64,000 bases of DNA from Paenibacillus timonensis (GTDB lineage: Bacteria > Bacillota > Bacilli > Paenibacillales > Paenibacillaceae). The notes beneath the pieces are model-generated. The model did not search any database. It worked only from the letters and a program-made list of their open reading frames with translations, and had not been told where the DNA came from. The stretch covers positions 1 through 64,000 of the forward strand of contig NZ_WNZY01000002.1 of NCBI RefSeq assembly GCF_009725205.1, read 5' to 3'. Made by a program: the position numbers and the translations under genes. Of the stretch, positions 1-8,137 are shown one piece after another (position 1 is the first letter of the stretch; every line of letters begins with the position of its first letter).

Positions 1-6
1 GGGGTG

Positions 7-32
7 CGGCGGCGGCGTCAGATGTGTATAAG
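7..32 (+). other. Nextera (Tn5) sequencing-adapter remnant at contig end
   Basis: Bases 7-32 match the Illumina Nextera read-1 adapter (from its second base into the Tn5 mosaic end) with mismatches only at 9 and 14. Bases 15-32 match without a gap or mismatch. This is a library artefact, not genomic sequence. It puts a stop codon (29-31) into the dnaE frame and marks the true edge of the contig. Confidence 0.88.
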
Positions 33-367
33 GGCCGGCCGCAGGCCCAGGCGCCGCCGCACGGCCGGCCGCTTCGGCCGCGGCGGCGCCGCCATCCGCG
101 CCTGCGCCGGGCGCGCGGCGCGAGCAGGAGAAGACGCCAGCGCAGCGCGTCTTCATCAAGATCACGGCCGCGGCGGAGAACGCGCGCCTGCTCGAGCGGC
201 TCAAGCTGCTGCTGGAGCAGCATCCCGGCCCGGTCGCGACGGTGCTCTTCTACGAAAGCACCGGTAAGCTGCTGGCCTTGACGGAGCGCTACAGCATCAA
301 GCCTTCGCCCGCCTTGATCGACGAAATGGAGCGGATGCTTGGCTCCGACACGGTCAAGATTAGATGA
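32..367 (+). CDS. dnaE: DNA polymerase III subunit alpha, C-terminal fragment
   Basis: This is the 3' end of dnaE, the replicative polymerase alpha subunit; the 5' part lies beyond the contig edge. The frame runs from base 32 to the TGA at 365-367. It starts with about 30 Ala/Pro-rich residues (very GC-rich DNA), then a conserved C-terminal domain containing VFIKI, a leucine-rich helix, HPGPVATVLFYE and TGKLLALTERYSIKPSPALI. That block is characteristic of DnaE C-termini in Gram-positive bacteria. Upstream of base 32 the frame is broken by adapter sequence, so no start can be given. A terminator follows within 20 bp. The Ala/Pro linker could be genuine or partly low-quality contig-end sequence. 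Confidence 0.82.
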   Translation, partial: GPAAGPGAAARPAASAAAAPPSAPAPGARREQEKTPAQRVFIKITAAAENARLLERLKLLLEQHPGPVATVLFYESTGKLLALTERYSIKPSPALIDEMERMLGSDTVKIR

Positions 368-386
368 TTTGCTTTGCGCCATGCCT

Positions 387-423
387 AACCGGTTCTGCAC
401 TTGTTGCAGGACCGGTTTTTTTA
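387..423 (+). terminator. Terminator after dnaE
   Basis: Inverted repeat AACCGGTTCTGCA / TGCAGGACCGGTT (one wobble pair) followed by a run of T. It lies 20 bp after the dnaE stop. Confidence 0.85.
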
Positions 424-429
424 TGGCTG

Positions 430-612
430 TAACGGACTCCAGCGACGTTATTTCTTTGGATACGTCGGACTAGTCAAAATAACGGACCTGAGAGACGTTA
501 TTTCCCCGCAAACCGCCCGCTCTTTCCCGAATCGTGCCCAATAAGGGCTGTGGAGTCCGTTACGTTGGGAAATAACCGGGAAATAGCCAAATAGCGTCGC
601 TACGGTCCGTTA
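430..612. repeat. Intergenic hairpin repeats containing TAACGGAC
   Basis: Two direct copies of a 25-bp element of the form TAACGGAC-N8-GACGTTATTTC sit at 430-454 and 480-504. A diverged inverted copy is near 552-575 and a clearer inverted copy at 589-612. The opposing copies could fold together. A related TAACGGAC hairpin is found at about 59618-59676. No coding capacity was seen. Confidence 0.6.
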
Positions 613-632
613 GAGCTCGATGATCCACACGT

Positions 633-710
633 TCGTTAGCGCTAGCGATCAGTACCATCCGTCAGCACCAGCGATCGGCCCCTTCCGCTAGCGCCAGCGA
701 CCAACACCTT
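633..710. repeat. Three degenerate 26-bp tandem repeats
   Basis: Units at 633-658, 659-684 and 685-710 share an AGC(G/A)C(T/C)AGCGA core and an ACC-rich tail. They lie between the hairpin repeats and the PgpA-like gene. With the elements at 430-612 they account for most of the 587-bp space between dnaE and the next gene; the rest (711-954) holds no recognisable gene, only a ribosome binding site at 937-947. Confidence 0.6.
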
Positions 711-954
711 CATTATCCACATATTCCTCCGCCAACAATTGTCGATCGGCCTACTTAAAAATAGCCCAGGGGATCACCGTATCCGGTTCCGGACAAGTTT
801 GAACGAACATTTTCGAAGGATCGTGCATACACTTAGAAACACGAAAAACCAAGAACCGGGCAAGAACGCCCGAGAGCGGATTCCGGCAGCGCGTCAGGCA
901 TCGAGTCTAAACAGGCAGCGGCGTTGTACTCGGAATCAGGGGAGGAAGATGCGT

Positions 955-1449
955 ATGTCTTATGAATTGGCGGAAGCGCAACTGCTGCGCCGCGGAGTGA
1001 AGCTGGAGGATATTGCTCAAATTGTTCATGCGCTGCAAACCGCGTATCATGATGATCTGACATTGGACCAATGTTTGGAGAGCGTGAAGGCCGTACTGCA
1101 AAAAAGAGAAGTCCAATATACCTTATTCACCGGGATTGCCCTCGACGAGCTGGCTGAGCAGAAGCAGCTTCCGGAACCGCTGCAAGCTATCATGGAGGCC
1201 GACGAGCCGCTCTACGGGGTGGATGAGACGATGGCGCTGGGCATTACGAGCGTGTTCGGGATGATCGGACTTACAAGCTTTGGTTATTTGGACAAGGTCA
1301 AACCGGAAATCATCGGGAAGTTGAATCATCGCGGGGATTCCATTCACGTCTTTCTCGACGACTTGGTTGCGGGTCTCGCGGCCGCCGCCTCCGCACGAAT
1401 TGCCCATAAGCACGAGCAAGCCGCTACCTACCCTCCTAGTTCCTCTTAA
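955..1449 (+). CDS. Phosphatidylglycerophosphatase A-like protein (YutG type)
   Basis: The protein is about 164 residues and resembles the PgpA/YutG family. In that family PgpA removes the phosphate from phosphatidylglycerophosphate in phospholipid synthesis; many Gram-positive YutG-like members are soluble and their substrate is less certain. The C-terminal half carries the family-like segment MALGITSVFGMIGLTSFGYLDK and HVFLDDLVAGLAA. The start was chosen at ATG 955 because GGAGG at 941-945 is about 9 bp upstream; ATG 949 is in frame but only 3 bp away. The last residues, after KHEQA, are not conserved-looking. Family call good, enzymatic role inferred. Confidence 0.72.
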   Translation: MSYELAEAQLLRRGVKLEDIAQIVHALQTAYHDDLTLDQCLESVKAVLQKREVQYTLFTGIALDELAEQKQLPEPLQAIMEADEPLYGVDETMALGITSVFGMIGLTSFGYLDKVKPEIIGKLNHRGDSIHVFLDDLVAGLAAAASARIAHKHEQAATYPPSSS

Positions 1450-1652
1450 GCGAAAAAGAAAAAGAAAACAGCGCCCAGCCCCCGCCGATAGGCCCGCGCT
1501 CCTTCTACAAGAAGCACCGGGCCCTGCGGCAATTCCCTGCACCGGGCCGCTTACGGCGCGGTTTTCCTTTTGTTGCGGGAAATTTGAAAATTATGTTATC
1601 ATTACTCTATTATACGGGCTCAAAGATTAGGTTAGGGGGCTTTGAAAAGGGC

Positions 1653-1841
1653 ATGTGGACTGTTATGTATATCGCGCCTACCGCAAAAGTTGCGGATATG
1701 ATCAAGACGAAACTCACCGAAGAAGGCTTTCTCGTCCAAACACGTCCTGTTAATTTATCCAAACAGCAGTTTGAGATTCTGGTTCCTTCCGGGGAATTGG
1801 AAGAAGTGCAAGAAGTGTTGAATTCGATTTTGCATCCTTAG
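1653..1841 (+). CDS. Small conserved protein, DUF2007-like fold, upstream of accD
   Basis: A 62-residue soluble protein starting MWTVMYIAPTAKVADMIKTK and ending LEEVQEVLNSILHP. The alternation of a beta strand, a helix, two strands and a final helix resembles the small DUF2007-type 'signal transducing' domain. I cannot assign a function. The start ATG 1653 has AAAAGG 2 bp before it and GGGGG 12 bp before it, so ATG 1665 is an alternative. It lies 120 bp upstream of accD on the same strand and may be cotranscribed. It carries no Cys or His cluster and no membrane segment. Confidence 0.6.
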   Translation: MWTVMYIAPTAKVADMIKTKLTEEGFLVQTRPVNLSKQQFEILVPSGELEEVQEVLNSILHP

Positions 1842-1960
1842 CAGGGGATTCGAGATTCCTAGTTGCAGATAAGGCCTGGAAGTGCGGGTTCATAGGGTCG
1901 ACTGGGCTTTATAGACTTTTGGATCTGCCACGATAAATAAACGGCTGAAGAGGTGTAGTT

Positions 1961-2854
1961 GTGTTCAAAGATTTGTTTCAGAAGAAGAGGAAGTACGCGA
2001 CCATTCCTTCCGGACGAACTGGCAGCGAAGAGGGCACGCCGCAGGCGGATCGTCCGAAACGCGAAATTCCGGAAGGTCTGATGAATAAATGCGGCCGTTG
2101 CGGCGCGATTCAGTACAGTAAAGAGCTGGAGAAGAATTATATGGTGTGCCCGGCTTGCGGACATCATATGCGCTTAAACGCGCTGGAGCGGATTCGCTAT
2201 ACCTTCGATGAAGGTAGCTTTACGGAATATGATGCGGATCTCGTTTCCGTGGATCCTTTAGAATTCCCGGGCTACGCCAGCAAGTTGGAGCAGCAAACCC
2301 TGAAGTCGGGTCTACGCGAAGCGGTCGTCACCGGCGAGGGGACAATTCAGGGCTTTCCTGCCGTGGTTGCCGTGATGAGCTTTGATTTTTTCTCTGGGAG
2401 CATGGGTTCGGTTGTCGGGGAGAAAATTACGCGAGCGATTGAAGCGGCTACGGAGAAACGCCTGCCGATGATCATTTTCTCAACATCGGGTGGAGCGCGG
2501 ATGCAAGAGAGCATCCTCAGTTTGATGCAGATGGCCAAGACGAGCGCTGCGTTGGCTAGATTAAGCGAACATGGCGGACTATTCATCTCGGTCATTACGG
2601 ACCCAACGACGGGCGGCGTATCGGCTAGCTTTGCCATGCTTGGCGACATTATTGTGGCCGAGCCCGGTGCCGTATTCGGATTTGCCGGAAGAATCGTCAT
2701 TGAGCAGACGATCCGTCAGAAGCTTCCGGACGATTTCCAGACGGCCGAGTTCAACCTGCAACACGGTCAGCTCGATCTTGTCGTTCATCGGAAGGACATG
2801 AAGTCGACGCTGGCGAAGTTGCTAGATTTGCACGGCGTGAAGGGAGGAGCATAA
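1961..2854 (+). CDS. accD: Acetyl-CoA carboxylase carboxyltransferase subunit beta
   Basis: The beta half of the carboxyltransferase that moves CO2 from carboxybiotin to acetyl-CoA, giving malonyl-CoA, the first committed step of fatty-acid synthesis in the cytoplasm. 297 residues, normal length. An N-terminal zinc ribbon is visible with Cys44, Cys47, Cys63 and Cys66 (CGRC and CPAC), then the crotonase-like carboxyltransferase domain with SGGARMQE and [12 protein letters not shown]. The start is GTG 1961 with GAGGTG about 9 bp upstream. The stop abuts the accA start codon without spacing, so the two subunits are translationally coupled, in line with their A2B2 complex. Confidence 0.96.
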   Translation: MFKDLFQKKRKYATIPSGRTGSEEGTPQADRPKREIPEGLMNKCGRCGAIQYSKELEKNYMVCPACGHHMRLNALERIRYTFDEGSFTEYDADLVSVDPLEFPGYASKLEQQTLKSGLREAVVTGEGTIQGFPAVVAVMSFDFFSGSMGSVVGEKITRAIEAATEKRLPMIIFSTSGGARMQESILSLMQMAKTSAALARLSEHGGLFISVITDPTTGGVSASFAMLGDIIVAEPGAVFGFAGRIVIEQTIRQKLPDDFQTAEFNLQHGQLDLVVHRKDMKSTLAKLLDLHGVKGGA

Positions 2855-3940
2855 ATGGCAGGCGAATTGCCTTTTGAGACGCCTCTCGTGAAGCTGCGCG
2901 AGAAGATTTTGGAACTGGAGCAGTTTGGCAGCGAGAAGGGCATCGATTTTACAGAAGAAATTGCACGTCTGGAAGAGCGCTATCGGCAGCTGGAGGAAGA
3001 GATCTACAGCAACATCTCCCCTTCGCAAAAAATGCATCTGGCCCGGCATCATCAACGCCCGACGTCACTCGATATGATCGGCCTGATCTTTGAGGACTTC
3101 ATTGAGCTCCACGGGGACCGGGTATTTGGTGACGATCTTGCCGTTGTTGGGGGATTGGCCAAGCTTGGCGGAAAGCCGGTCACGGTGATCGGACAACAGC
3201 GGGGGAAGGATACGAAGGACAATATTGCCCGCTTCTTCGGCAGCGCGCATCCGGAAGGATTCCGCAAGGCGCTGCGGCTCATGCAGCAAGCGGACAAGTT
3301 CCGGCGCCCAATCATTACATTTATTGACACAAAAGGCGCTTATCCGGGAATTACGGCAGAGGAGCGCGGGCAATCGGAAGCGATCGCTCGCAATTTGCGG
3401 GATATGTCGATGCTGCGGGTTCCCGTGATTTGTGTGGTCATCGGTGAAGGCGGCAGTGGGGGGGCGCTAGCACTTGGCGTAGGTAACCGCGTGCTGATGC
3501 TGGAGAATGCGATTTACTCCGTCATTTCGCCGAACGGAGCGGCCTCCATTCTCTGGAAGGATGCTTCCAAGGCCGATCAGGCGGCGGAAGCGATGAAGAT
3601 TACCGCTCAAGACCTGTTGGAGATGGGGGTGATCGAACAGATCGTTCCCGAGCCGCGTGGTGGAGCACACCGGGATTACGAATCGACCGCGGAAGCCATC
3701 AAAGAATCGCTGCTCCAACACCTGGAGGAACTATCCAACTTGCATCCGGATGAACTCGTGGAAGATCGATACCGGAAATTCCGCAAAATCGGCGAGTTTC
3801 AAGTGGCCAGCAAGACGGAGGCTCCGGCCACATCGGAGAGCGTGGCTGAAGTTGCTGGCGTGATCGAGGATGAGGCTCCTGTGGATGCGTCTGGCGAATC
3901 GGCAGCTGCCTCTGAGGCCCATACCGCCGAGAAAAGTTAA
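2855..3940 (+). CDS. accA: Acetyl-CoA carboxylase carboxyltransferase subunit alpha
   Basis: The alpha partner of AccD in the acetyl-CoA carboxyltransferase. 361 residues; the usual length is about 315-325. The N-terminal helical region ([11 protein letters not shown]), the substrate-binding segments [23 protein letters not shown] and [21 protein letters not shown], and the C-terminal helix ending [14 protein letters not shown] are all present. After that come about 45 extra residues rich in Ala, Glu and Ser (from about residue 315) with no recognised fold, an acidic, probably disordered tail. The start directly follows the accD stop. Function is certain; the role of the tail is not. Confidence 0.96.
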   Translation: MAGELPFETPLVKLREKILELEQFGSEKGIDFTEEIARLEERYRQLEEEIYSNISPSQKMHLARHHQRPTSLDMIGLIFEDFIELHGDRVFGDDLAVVGGLAKLGGKPVTVIGQQRGKDTKDNIARFFGSAHPEGFRKALRLMQQADKFRRPIITFIDTKGAYPGITAEERGQSEAIARNLRDMSMLRVPVICVVIGEGGSGGALALGVGNRVLMLENAIYSVISPNGAASILWKDASKADQAAEAMKITAQDLLEMGVIEQIVPEPRGGAHRDYESTAEAIKESLLQHLEELSNLHPDELVEDRYRKFRKIGEFQVASKTEAPATSESVAEVAGVIEDEAPVDASGESAAASEAHTAEKS

Positions 3941-3951
3941 GATCCAAAGCG

Positions 3952-3999
3952 ATAACCTTACGGGTGGAACCTATGGGGACCTACGGCAAGGTTATTTTC
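3952..3999 (+). terminator. Hairpin after accDA, probable terminator
   Basis: Perfect 8-bp arms ATAACCTT (3952-3959) and AAGGTTAT (3988-3995) with a GC-rich loop that can pair further (GGT/ACC), followed by TTTT. The T-tract is short, so attenuation rather than full termination is possible. Confidence 0.5.
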
Positions 4000-4187
4000 G
4001 CTGTACTCAGGGAATAATGCAAATTTAGGCACTAAGATGAGATGCGTGAATCGAGTAACTTTGCATGCTTTGAAGGAATGTTCGTTACAATATGATAAAC
4101 TTCCTATACAAATCGACAAAACTGTAGTAAATTTAGTTGTTGGAAAAGATTATATAGAGAGAACTATTTTAAACGGAGGAAACCCAA

Positions 4188-5609
4188 ATGCGCAAAACAA
4201 AAATCGTATGTACTATCGGTCCTTCCAGTGAATCGTTAGAAAACATCAAGAAGCTGATTATGGCCGGAATGAACGTGTCTCGCTTGAACTTCTCCCACGG
4301 TGATTTTGAGGAGCATGGTAACCGGATCAAGACGATCCGTCAAGCGAGTGCAGAGCTGGGGAAATCTATCGCCATACTGTTGGACACCAAAGGTCCTGAA
4401 ATCCGTACCGGTAAGCTGAAAGAAGAACCGATCGAGCTGGTACAGGACGAATTCCTAACCTTGACGACCGAAGAAATTCTCGGCGACAAGGAACGGATCT
4501 CCATTACGTACAAAGAGCTTCCTGGAGACGTGGAAGTCGGTTCGACGATTCTGATTGACGACGGTCTGATTGGTTTGACGGTCGTCGAGATTCAAGGTAC
4601 GGAAATCAAATGCCGTATCGTCAATGGCGGTACCATTAAGAGCAAAAAAGGCGTTAACGTTCCAGGCGTAAACATTTCCCTGCCAGGCATCACCGAGAAA
4701 GACGCTAACGACATCAAGTTCGGGATCGAGCAAGGCATCGATTTTATTGCCGCTTCCTTCGTTCGTAAAGCGAGCGACGTGCTTGAAATTCGTCAATTGC
4801 TGGAGAAACACAACGCAGCTCATATCCAAATCATTTCTAAAATCGAAAACCAACAAGGCGTTGACAACCTCGATGAAATCTTGGAAGTTTCCGACGGCCT
4901 GATGGTTGCCCGCGGTGACCTCGGTGTAGAAATTCCAGCGGAAGATGTGCCTCTCGTACAAAAACGTATGATCGAGAAATGTAACCGCGTAGGGAAACCG
5001 GTGATCACGGCGACGCAAATGCTTGATTCGATGCAACGCAACCCTAGACCTACTCGCGCCGAAGCAAGTGACGTGGCGAACGCCATCTTCGACGGTACCG
5101 ATGCGATCATGTTGTCCGGCGAAACGGCTGCCGGGAAATATCCGGTGGAATCGGTATTGACGATGTCCCGCATCGCCGAGAAAGCGGAATCCGCTTTGGA
5201 ATACCGTGAAATCTTCGTTAAACAAAGTAATGCACAACAAACGACGGTTACTGAAGCGATCAGCCAAGCGGTTGCCAACTCGGCATTGGAGCTGAATGCC
5301 AAAGCGATCATTACTTCGACGGAAACCGGTTATACGGCACGGATGGTCTCCAAATACCGTCCGAAAGCACCGATCATCGCCGTGACGACCGAAGATCAAA
5401 CCTTGCGCCGTCTGGCCCTGAACTGGGGCGTAACGCCGGTGAAAGGCGATACGGCCAGCACGACGGACGAAATGTTCGACAAAGCGATGAAGGGCGGCTT
5501 GGATTCCGGACTCGTGAAGGAAGGCGACCTCGTCGTGATCACGGCTGGGGTACCACTCGGACGTTCCGGTTCGACCAACCTGGTGAAAATCGGGCAAATC
5601 CGCAAGTAG
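4188..5609 (+). CDS. pyk: Pyruvate kinase
   Basis: Converts phosphoenolpyruvate and ADP to pyruvate and ATP in glycolysis. 473 residues: the barrel ([56 protein letters not shown]), the B domain at about 70-165 and the C-terminal allosteric domain are present. The extra PEP-utilising C-terminal domain found in Bacillus subtilis Pyk is absent. The start ATG 4188 has GGAGG about 7 bp upstream. The AT-rich 190 bp before it probably contain its own promoter. A terminator follows. In related genomes pfkA often lies directly before pyk; here it does not. Confidence 0.97.
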   Translation: MRKTKIVCTIGPSSESLENIKKLIMAGMNVSRLNFSHGDFEEHGNRIKTIRQASAELGKSIAILLDTKGPEIRTGKLKEEPIELVQDEFLTLTTEEILGDKERISITYKELPGDVEVGSTILIDDGLIGLTVVEIQGTEIKCRIVNGGTIKSKKGVNVPGVNISLPGITEKDANDIKFGIEQGIDFIAASFVRKASDVLEIRQLLEKHNAAHIQIISKIENQQGVDNLDEILEVSDGLMVARGDLGVEIPAEDVPLVQKRMIEKCNRVGKPVITATQMLDSMQRNPRPTRAEASDVANAIFDGTDAIMLSGETAAGKYPVESVLTMSRIAEKAESALEYREIFVKQSNAQQTTVTEAISQAVANSALELNAKAIITSTETGYTARMVSKYRPKAPIIAVTTEDQTLRRLALNWGVTPVKGDTASTTDEMFDKAMKGGLDSGLVKEGDLVVITAGVPLGRSGSTNLVKIGQIRK

Positions 5610-5647
5610 TCGTAGGAATAAATAGATTGACTTATCGTCACAACAAA

Positions 5648-5683
5648 AGGCAATGGGGCCCGCTCGGGACCATTGCTTTTTTT
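5648..5683 (+). terminator. Terminator after pyk
   Basis: GCAATGG(5650-5656)...CCATTGC(5670-5676) stem with inner GC pairs, followed by seven T. Confidence 0.88.
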
Positions 5684-5738
5684 GCCGCAAAACCATCATG
5701 CGATAGATTGGCGGGAAACCTGGAAAGGAGCGAATCGA

Positions 5739-6158
5739 GTGTACGTATGCGAAGTGGTGATTGAGCCGAAATATTCGGAATTCGATATGATGGGGATTAT
5801 TTACCACGCCCATTACCTGGAATGGTTCGAGCTGGGGAGGCTGCAGTTGAGCCGAAATCTTGGCTTTGATTATGTCAAGATGGAGCAGGCCGGATATATT
5901 TCTCCCGTTCACGAAATGAAGGTAGAATACAAACGCGGAATCCGTTATGGGGAAACCGTGTTGCTCAAGACACGGGTCATCGAGAACAGCGGCGTCAAAA
6001 CCGCCTATGGTTATGAGGTGTACAATGGGGAAGGTACGCTTTGCGTAGAAGGTTCTTCTTCCCACTATGTGGTTCGCCGCGAGGACTTCAAACCGGTTCA
6101 GTTCAAGAAGGTATTTCCGGAATGGTATGCGGCGCTGGAGGAAGCCCGAAAATCGTAA
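5739..6158 (+). CDS. Acyl-CoA thioesterase, YbgC/4-hydroxybenzoyl-CoA thioesterase family
   Basis: A 139-residue single hot-dog-fold protein that probably hydrolyses acyl-CoA thioesters in the cytoplasm. The signature is near the N-terminus: FDMMGIIYHAHYLEWFELGR, where the Asp and the HAHYLEWFE region match the YbgC/FcbB active-site helix. The start is GTG 5739 with AAAGGAG at 5724-5730 (8-bp spacing); an in-frame extension upstream to 5673 has no ribosome binding site and runs into the pyk terminator. It ends 65 bp before fxsA and may share its transcript. The substrate is not deducible. Confidence 0.85.
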   Translation: MYVCEVVIEPKYSEFDMMGIIYHAHYLEWFELGRLQLSRNLGFDYVKMEQAGYISPVHEMKVEYKRGIRYGETVLLKTRVIENSGVKTAYGYEVYNGEGTLCVEGSSSHYVVRREDFKPVQFKKVFPEWYAALEEARKS

Positions 6159-6223
6159 ATTTTGATTATCCGGCGTGGAGGCGGTAAAATACAAGTACAG
6201 GAATGTGATAAAGGAGTCCTGAT

Positions 6224-6616
6224 ATGCGTAAATGGATAGCCGCTCTCATTGTGTTGATTCCGATCGTAGAATTTTGGGGGTATATGTACGTCGGCGAGAG
6301 GTTGGGTGTCGGTAAAACGATCTTTCTGACGCTGGCAACGTCCGTGCTCGGCGGGTTGATGATGCAATTTGAAGGGCGTAAAGTGTTGGCGGATGCCAAA
6401 GCCCAAATGAGCGGCGGACAAATTCCGGGGCGAATGGTCCTGGATGGATTATGCGTGTTTGCCGGCGGGATCCTGCTGCTGATCCCCGGCTTCATTACCG
6501 ATCTCATCGGTTTTACGATGGTGTTCCCGCTAACGCGCGTGCTGTATCGGATCCCGCTCATGAAATGGGTCAGCAAGAAGATGAAAGACGGAACGATCAC
6601 GTATTTCCGCCGTTAA
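6224..6616 (+). CDS. fxsA: FxsA family membrane protein
   Basis: A 130-residue small membrane protein of the FxsA family, named for E. coli FxsA, whose overproduction relieves F-plasmid exclusion of phage T7. Its normal cellular role is unknown. Visible features: an N-terminal segment with IPIVEFWGYMYVGERLGVG, the family hallmark, then two hydrophobic segments (about 28-45 and 72-100, with GILLLIPGFITDLIGF) and a basic C-terminus. The start has AAAGGAG about 8 bp upstream. It converges with ytvI across a shared terminator. Confidence 0.88.
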   Translation: MRKWIAALIVLIPIVEFWGYMYVGERLGVGKTIFLTLATSVLGGLMMQFEGRKVLADAKAQMSGGQIPGRMVLDGLCVFAGGILLLIPGFITDLIGFTMVFPLTRVLYRIPLMKWVSKKMKDGTITYFRR

Positions 6617-6631
6617 CGGATTTATTTTAGA

Positions 6632-6671
6632 AAGGCATCTCGTCTTGGAAGACGATGATGCCCTTTTTTTA
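6632..6671. terminator. Bidirectional terminator between fxsA and ytvI
   Basis: GGCATC-tc-GTCTT / AAGAC-gat-GATGCC hairpin with a T7 run on the plus side and A-rich flanks on the other, between convergent genes. Confidence 0.8.
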
Positions 6672-7787
6672 TCTCAAACGGCCGTGTACAATATAGTTTC
6701 GCAAATCACGGACGACACCGGCACGGACGGCGGCACCTAGAATGACCAACGTAACCGGGCCGATGATCAGTCCTAACACGCCAAACAGCTTGAGGCCGAC
6801 GAACATCGCGATCAACGTGGGCAAGGGATCCAATCCAACGCTACTGGCCAGTACCTTAGGTTCAATCAGTTGGCGGGCTAGCAGGATGACCCCGTACAAC
6901 ACGGACAGTCCGATCCCCAGCGTGACGTCGCCCGTGGCGAAGGCATAAATCAGCCAAGGAATCATGATCGTTCCGACGCCTAGATAAGGTAATAAATCGA
7001 CAAGTCCAATCAGCAGGGCGTAGGTAAAGGCGGAATCGACGCCCAAAATAAGTAAGCCGAGCAATACGATAAACGCGGTGATGGAAATCATGATGAATTG
7101 GGCGCGCAGATAACCTGAGAGAGCTCGCTGCAGGTCGCGCCAAATCGCGCCTACGGTTTTGCGAAACGGTGTAGGTATGGAGTTAGCCAAGAACCGCATA
7201 TCGCGCTCCCAGTGGCTGCTGATAAAAAAGGTAGCCAACAGGATCACGCCGAGAATGACCCCTAAATTGGGGAGGGAGGAGAGCAAGGTGACGATCGTTT
7301 CCAGCACATTATTGACGAAATGAGAAACAAAGGATCCAACTCTTTCGGCAGTGTTGTCGATGTTTTTATGGATGGTATTTTCGTAACCGGGGTTATCGGC
7401 GATAAATCGGTTGATCTCGGTAATGATCGATTGGATGCCCTCGCTTTGCGTCCATGAAACAAACAGGTTTCTCCACTCGGCAATGCGCAAATCGAAGGAT
7501 TCGGCCAAATGGATTAACTCTTTAACGAGGCGCGTTAGCGCCGCGGACACAATAATCCCTGCACTTCCAAAGTAAATGAGCAGCGAGAGCGTTACAGCCA
7601 GCCACTTTGGTACCCGTAGACTCTTTTGGAGCCACAGGACAAACGGATGCATCGCATAGGAGATCAGCCAGGCGATTAAGAACGGATAAACCAGCGGGAG
7701 CAGCCAGTAGACGGCCAAGATGGAGCTGATGAGGACGACGCATATCCAGCTGCCGCGCAGCACGCGCTTGACGATCACGTGATCCAT
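6669..7787 (-). CDS. ytvI: Sporulation integral membrane protein YtvI (AI-2E transporter family)
   Basis: 372 residues with about seven or eight membrane segments, including the hairpin near the start and the conserved C-terminal block GLVDLLPYLGVGTIMIPWLIYA and LASSVGLDPLPTLIAMFVGLKLFG typical of the AI-2E/UPF0118 superfamily. YtvI-type members are expressed during sporulation; their transported substrate is unknown. The start chosen is ATG 7787 (MDHVIVKRV), which has AAAAGGGG about 8 bp upstream; the longer form beginning at 7814 lacks a ribosome binding site. It reads away from citZ. Confidence 0.88.
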   Translation of the reverse strand: MDHVIVKRVLRGSWICVVLISSILAVYWLLPLVYPFLIAWLISYAMHPFVLWLQKSLRVPKWLAVTLSLLIYFGSAGIIVSAALTRLVKELIHLAESFDLRIAEWRNLFVSWTQSEGIQSIITEINRFIADNPGYENTIHKNIDNTAERVGSFVSHFVNNVLETIVTLLSSLPNLGVILGVILLATFFISSHWERDMRFLANSIPTPFRKTVGAIWRDLQRALSGYLRAQFIMISITAFIVLLGLLILGVDSAFTYALLIGLVDLLPYLGVGTIMIPWLIYAFATGDVTLGIGLSVLYGVILLARQLIEPKVLASSVGLDPLPTLIAMFVGLKLFGVLGLIIGPVTLVILGAAVRAGVVRDLRNYIVHGRLR

Positions 7788-8137
7788 GTGGCATTTCCCC
7801 TTTTCCCAATACATGTCCTAGTTCTACTCTATTATTTGTCCGCCGCGAGTATTCCGCCTCGAACATCTTTCGAATAATGTGATATAATTCATTGCACAAC
7901 TGCAATCGTTTACAAAATTTCTTTATTGTTGTGATAAAATCATTTAATGTACCCGGCAGTGCTGAAGCGGTTCCCATGTTTTCGGAAATCCAGTATGATG
8001 AAGAAGTAAGCAGTGGAGCAATATTTCTGCAATTATAGGCCCGGTATTGCATGACTTCGAAAATTTAAAACTTTCAATTTGAAAATGTTTTCAGGGGCTT
8101 GTTTGCTCACAAAATGTTAACAAAGGAGAGATGGTTC
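7788..8137. other. Intergenic region upstream of citZ with a probable promoter
   Basis: About 350 AT-rich bases between divergent ytvI and citZ. A plausible sigma-A promoter facing citZ is TTTACA, 17 bp, TGATAA within about 7910-7940. The long leader (about 200 bp) holds no gene or clear riboswitch. The ribosome binding site AAAGGAG at 8122-8128 serves citZ. Confidence 0.4.

Noticed and set aside
4455-6194. 579-residue open frame on the minus strand across pyk and the thioesterase gene
   Set aside because: It is antisense to two clear conserved genes, has no family resemblance, no ribosome binding site and amino-acid composition typical of a shadow frame.
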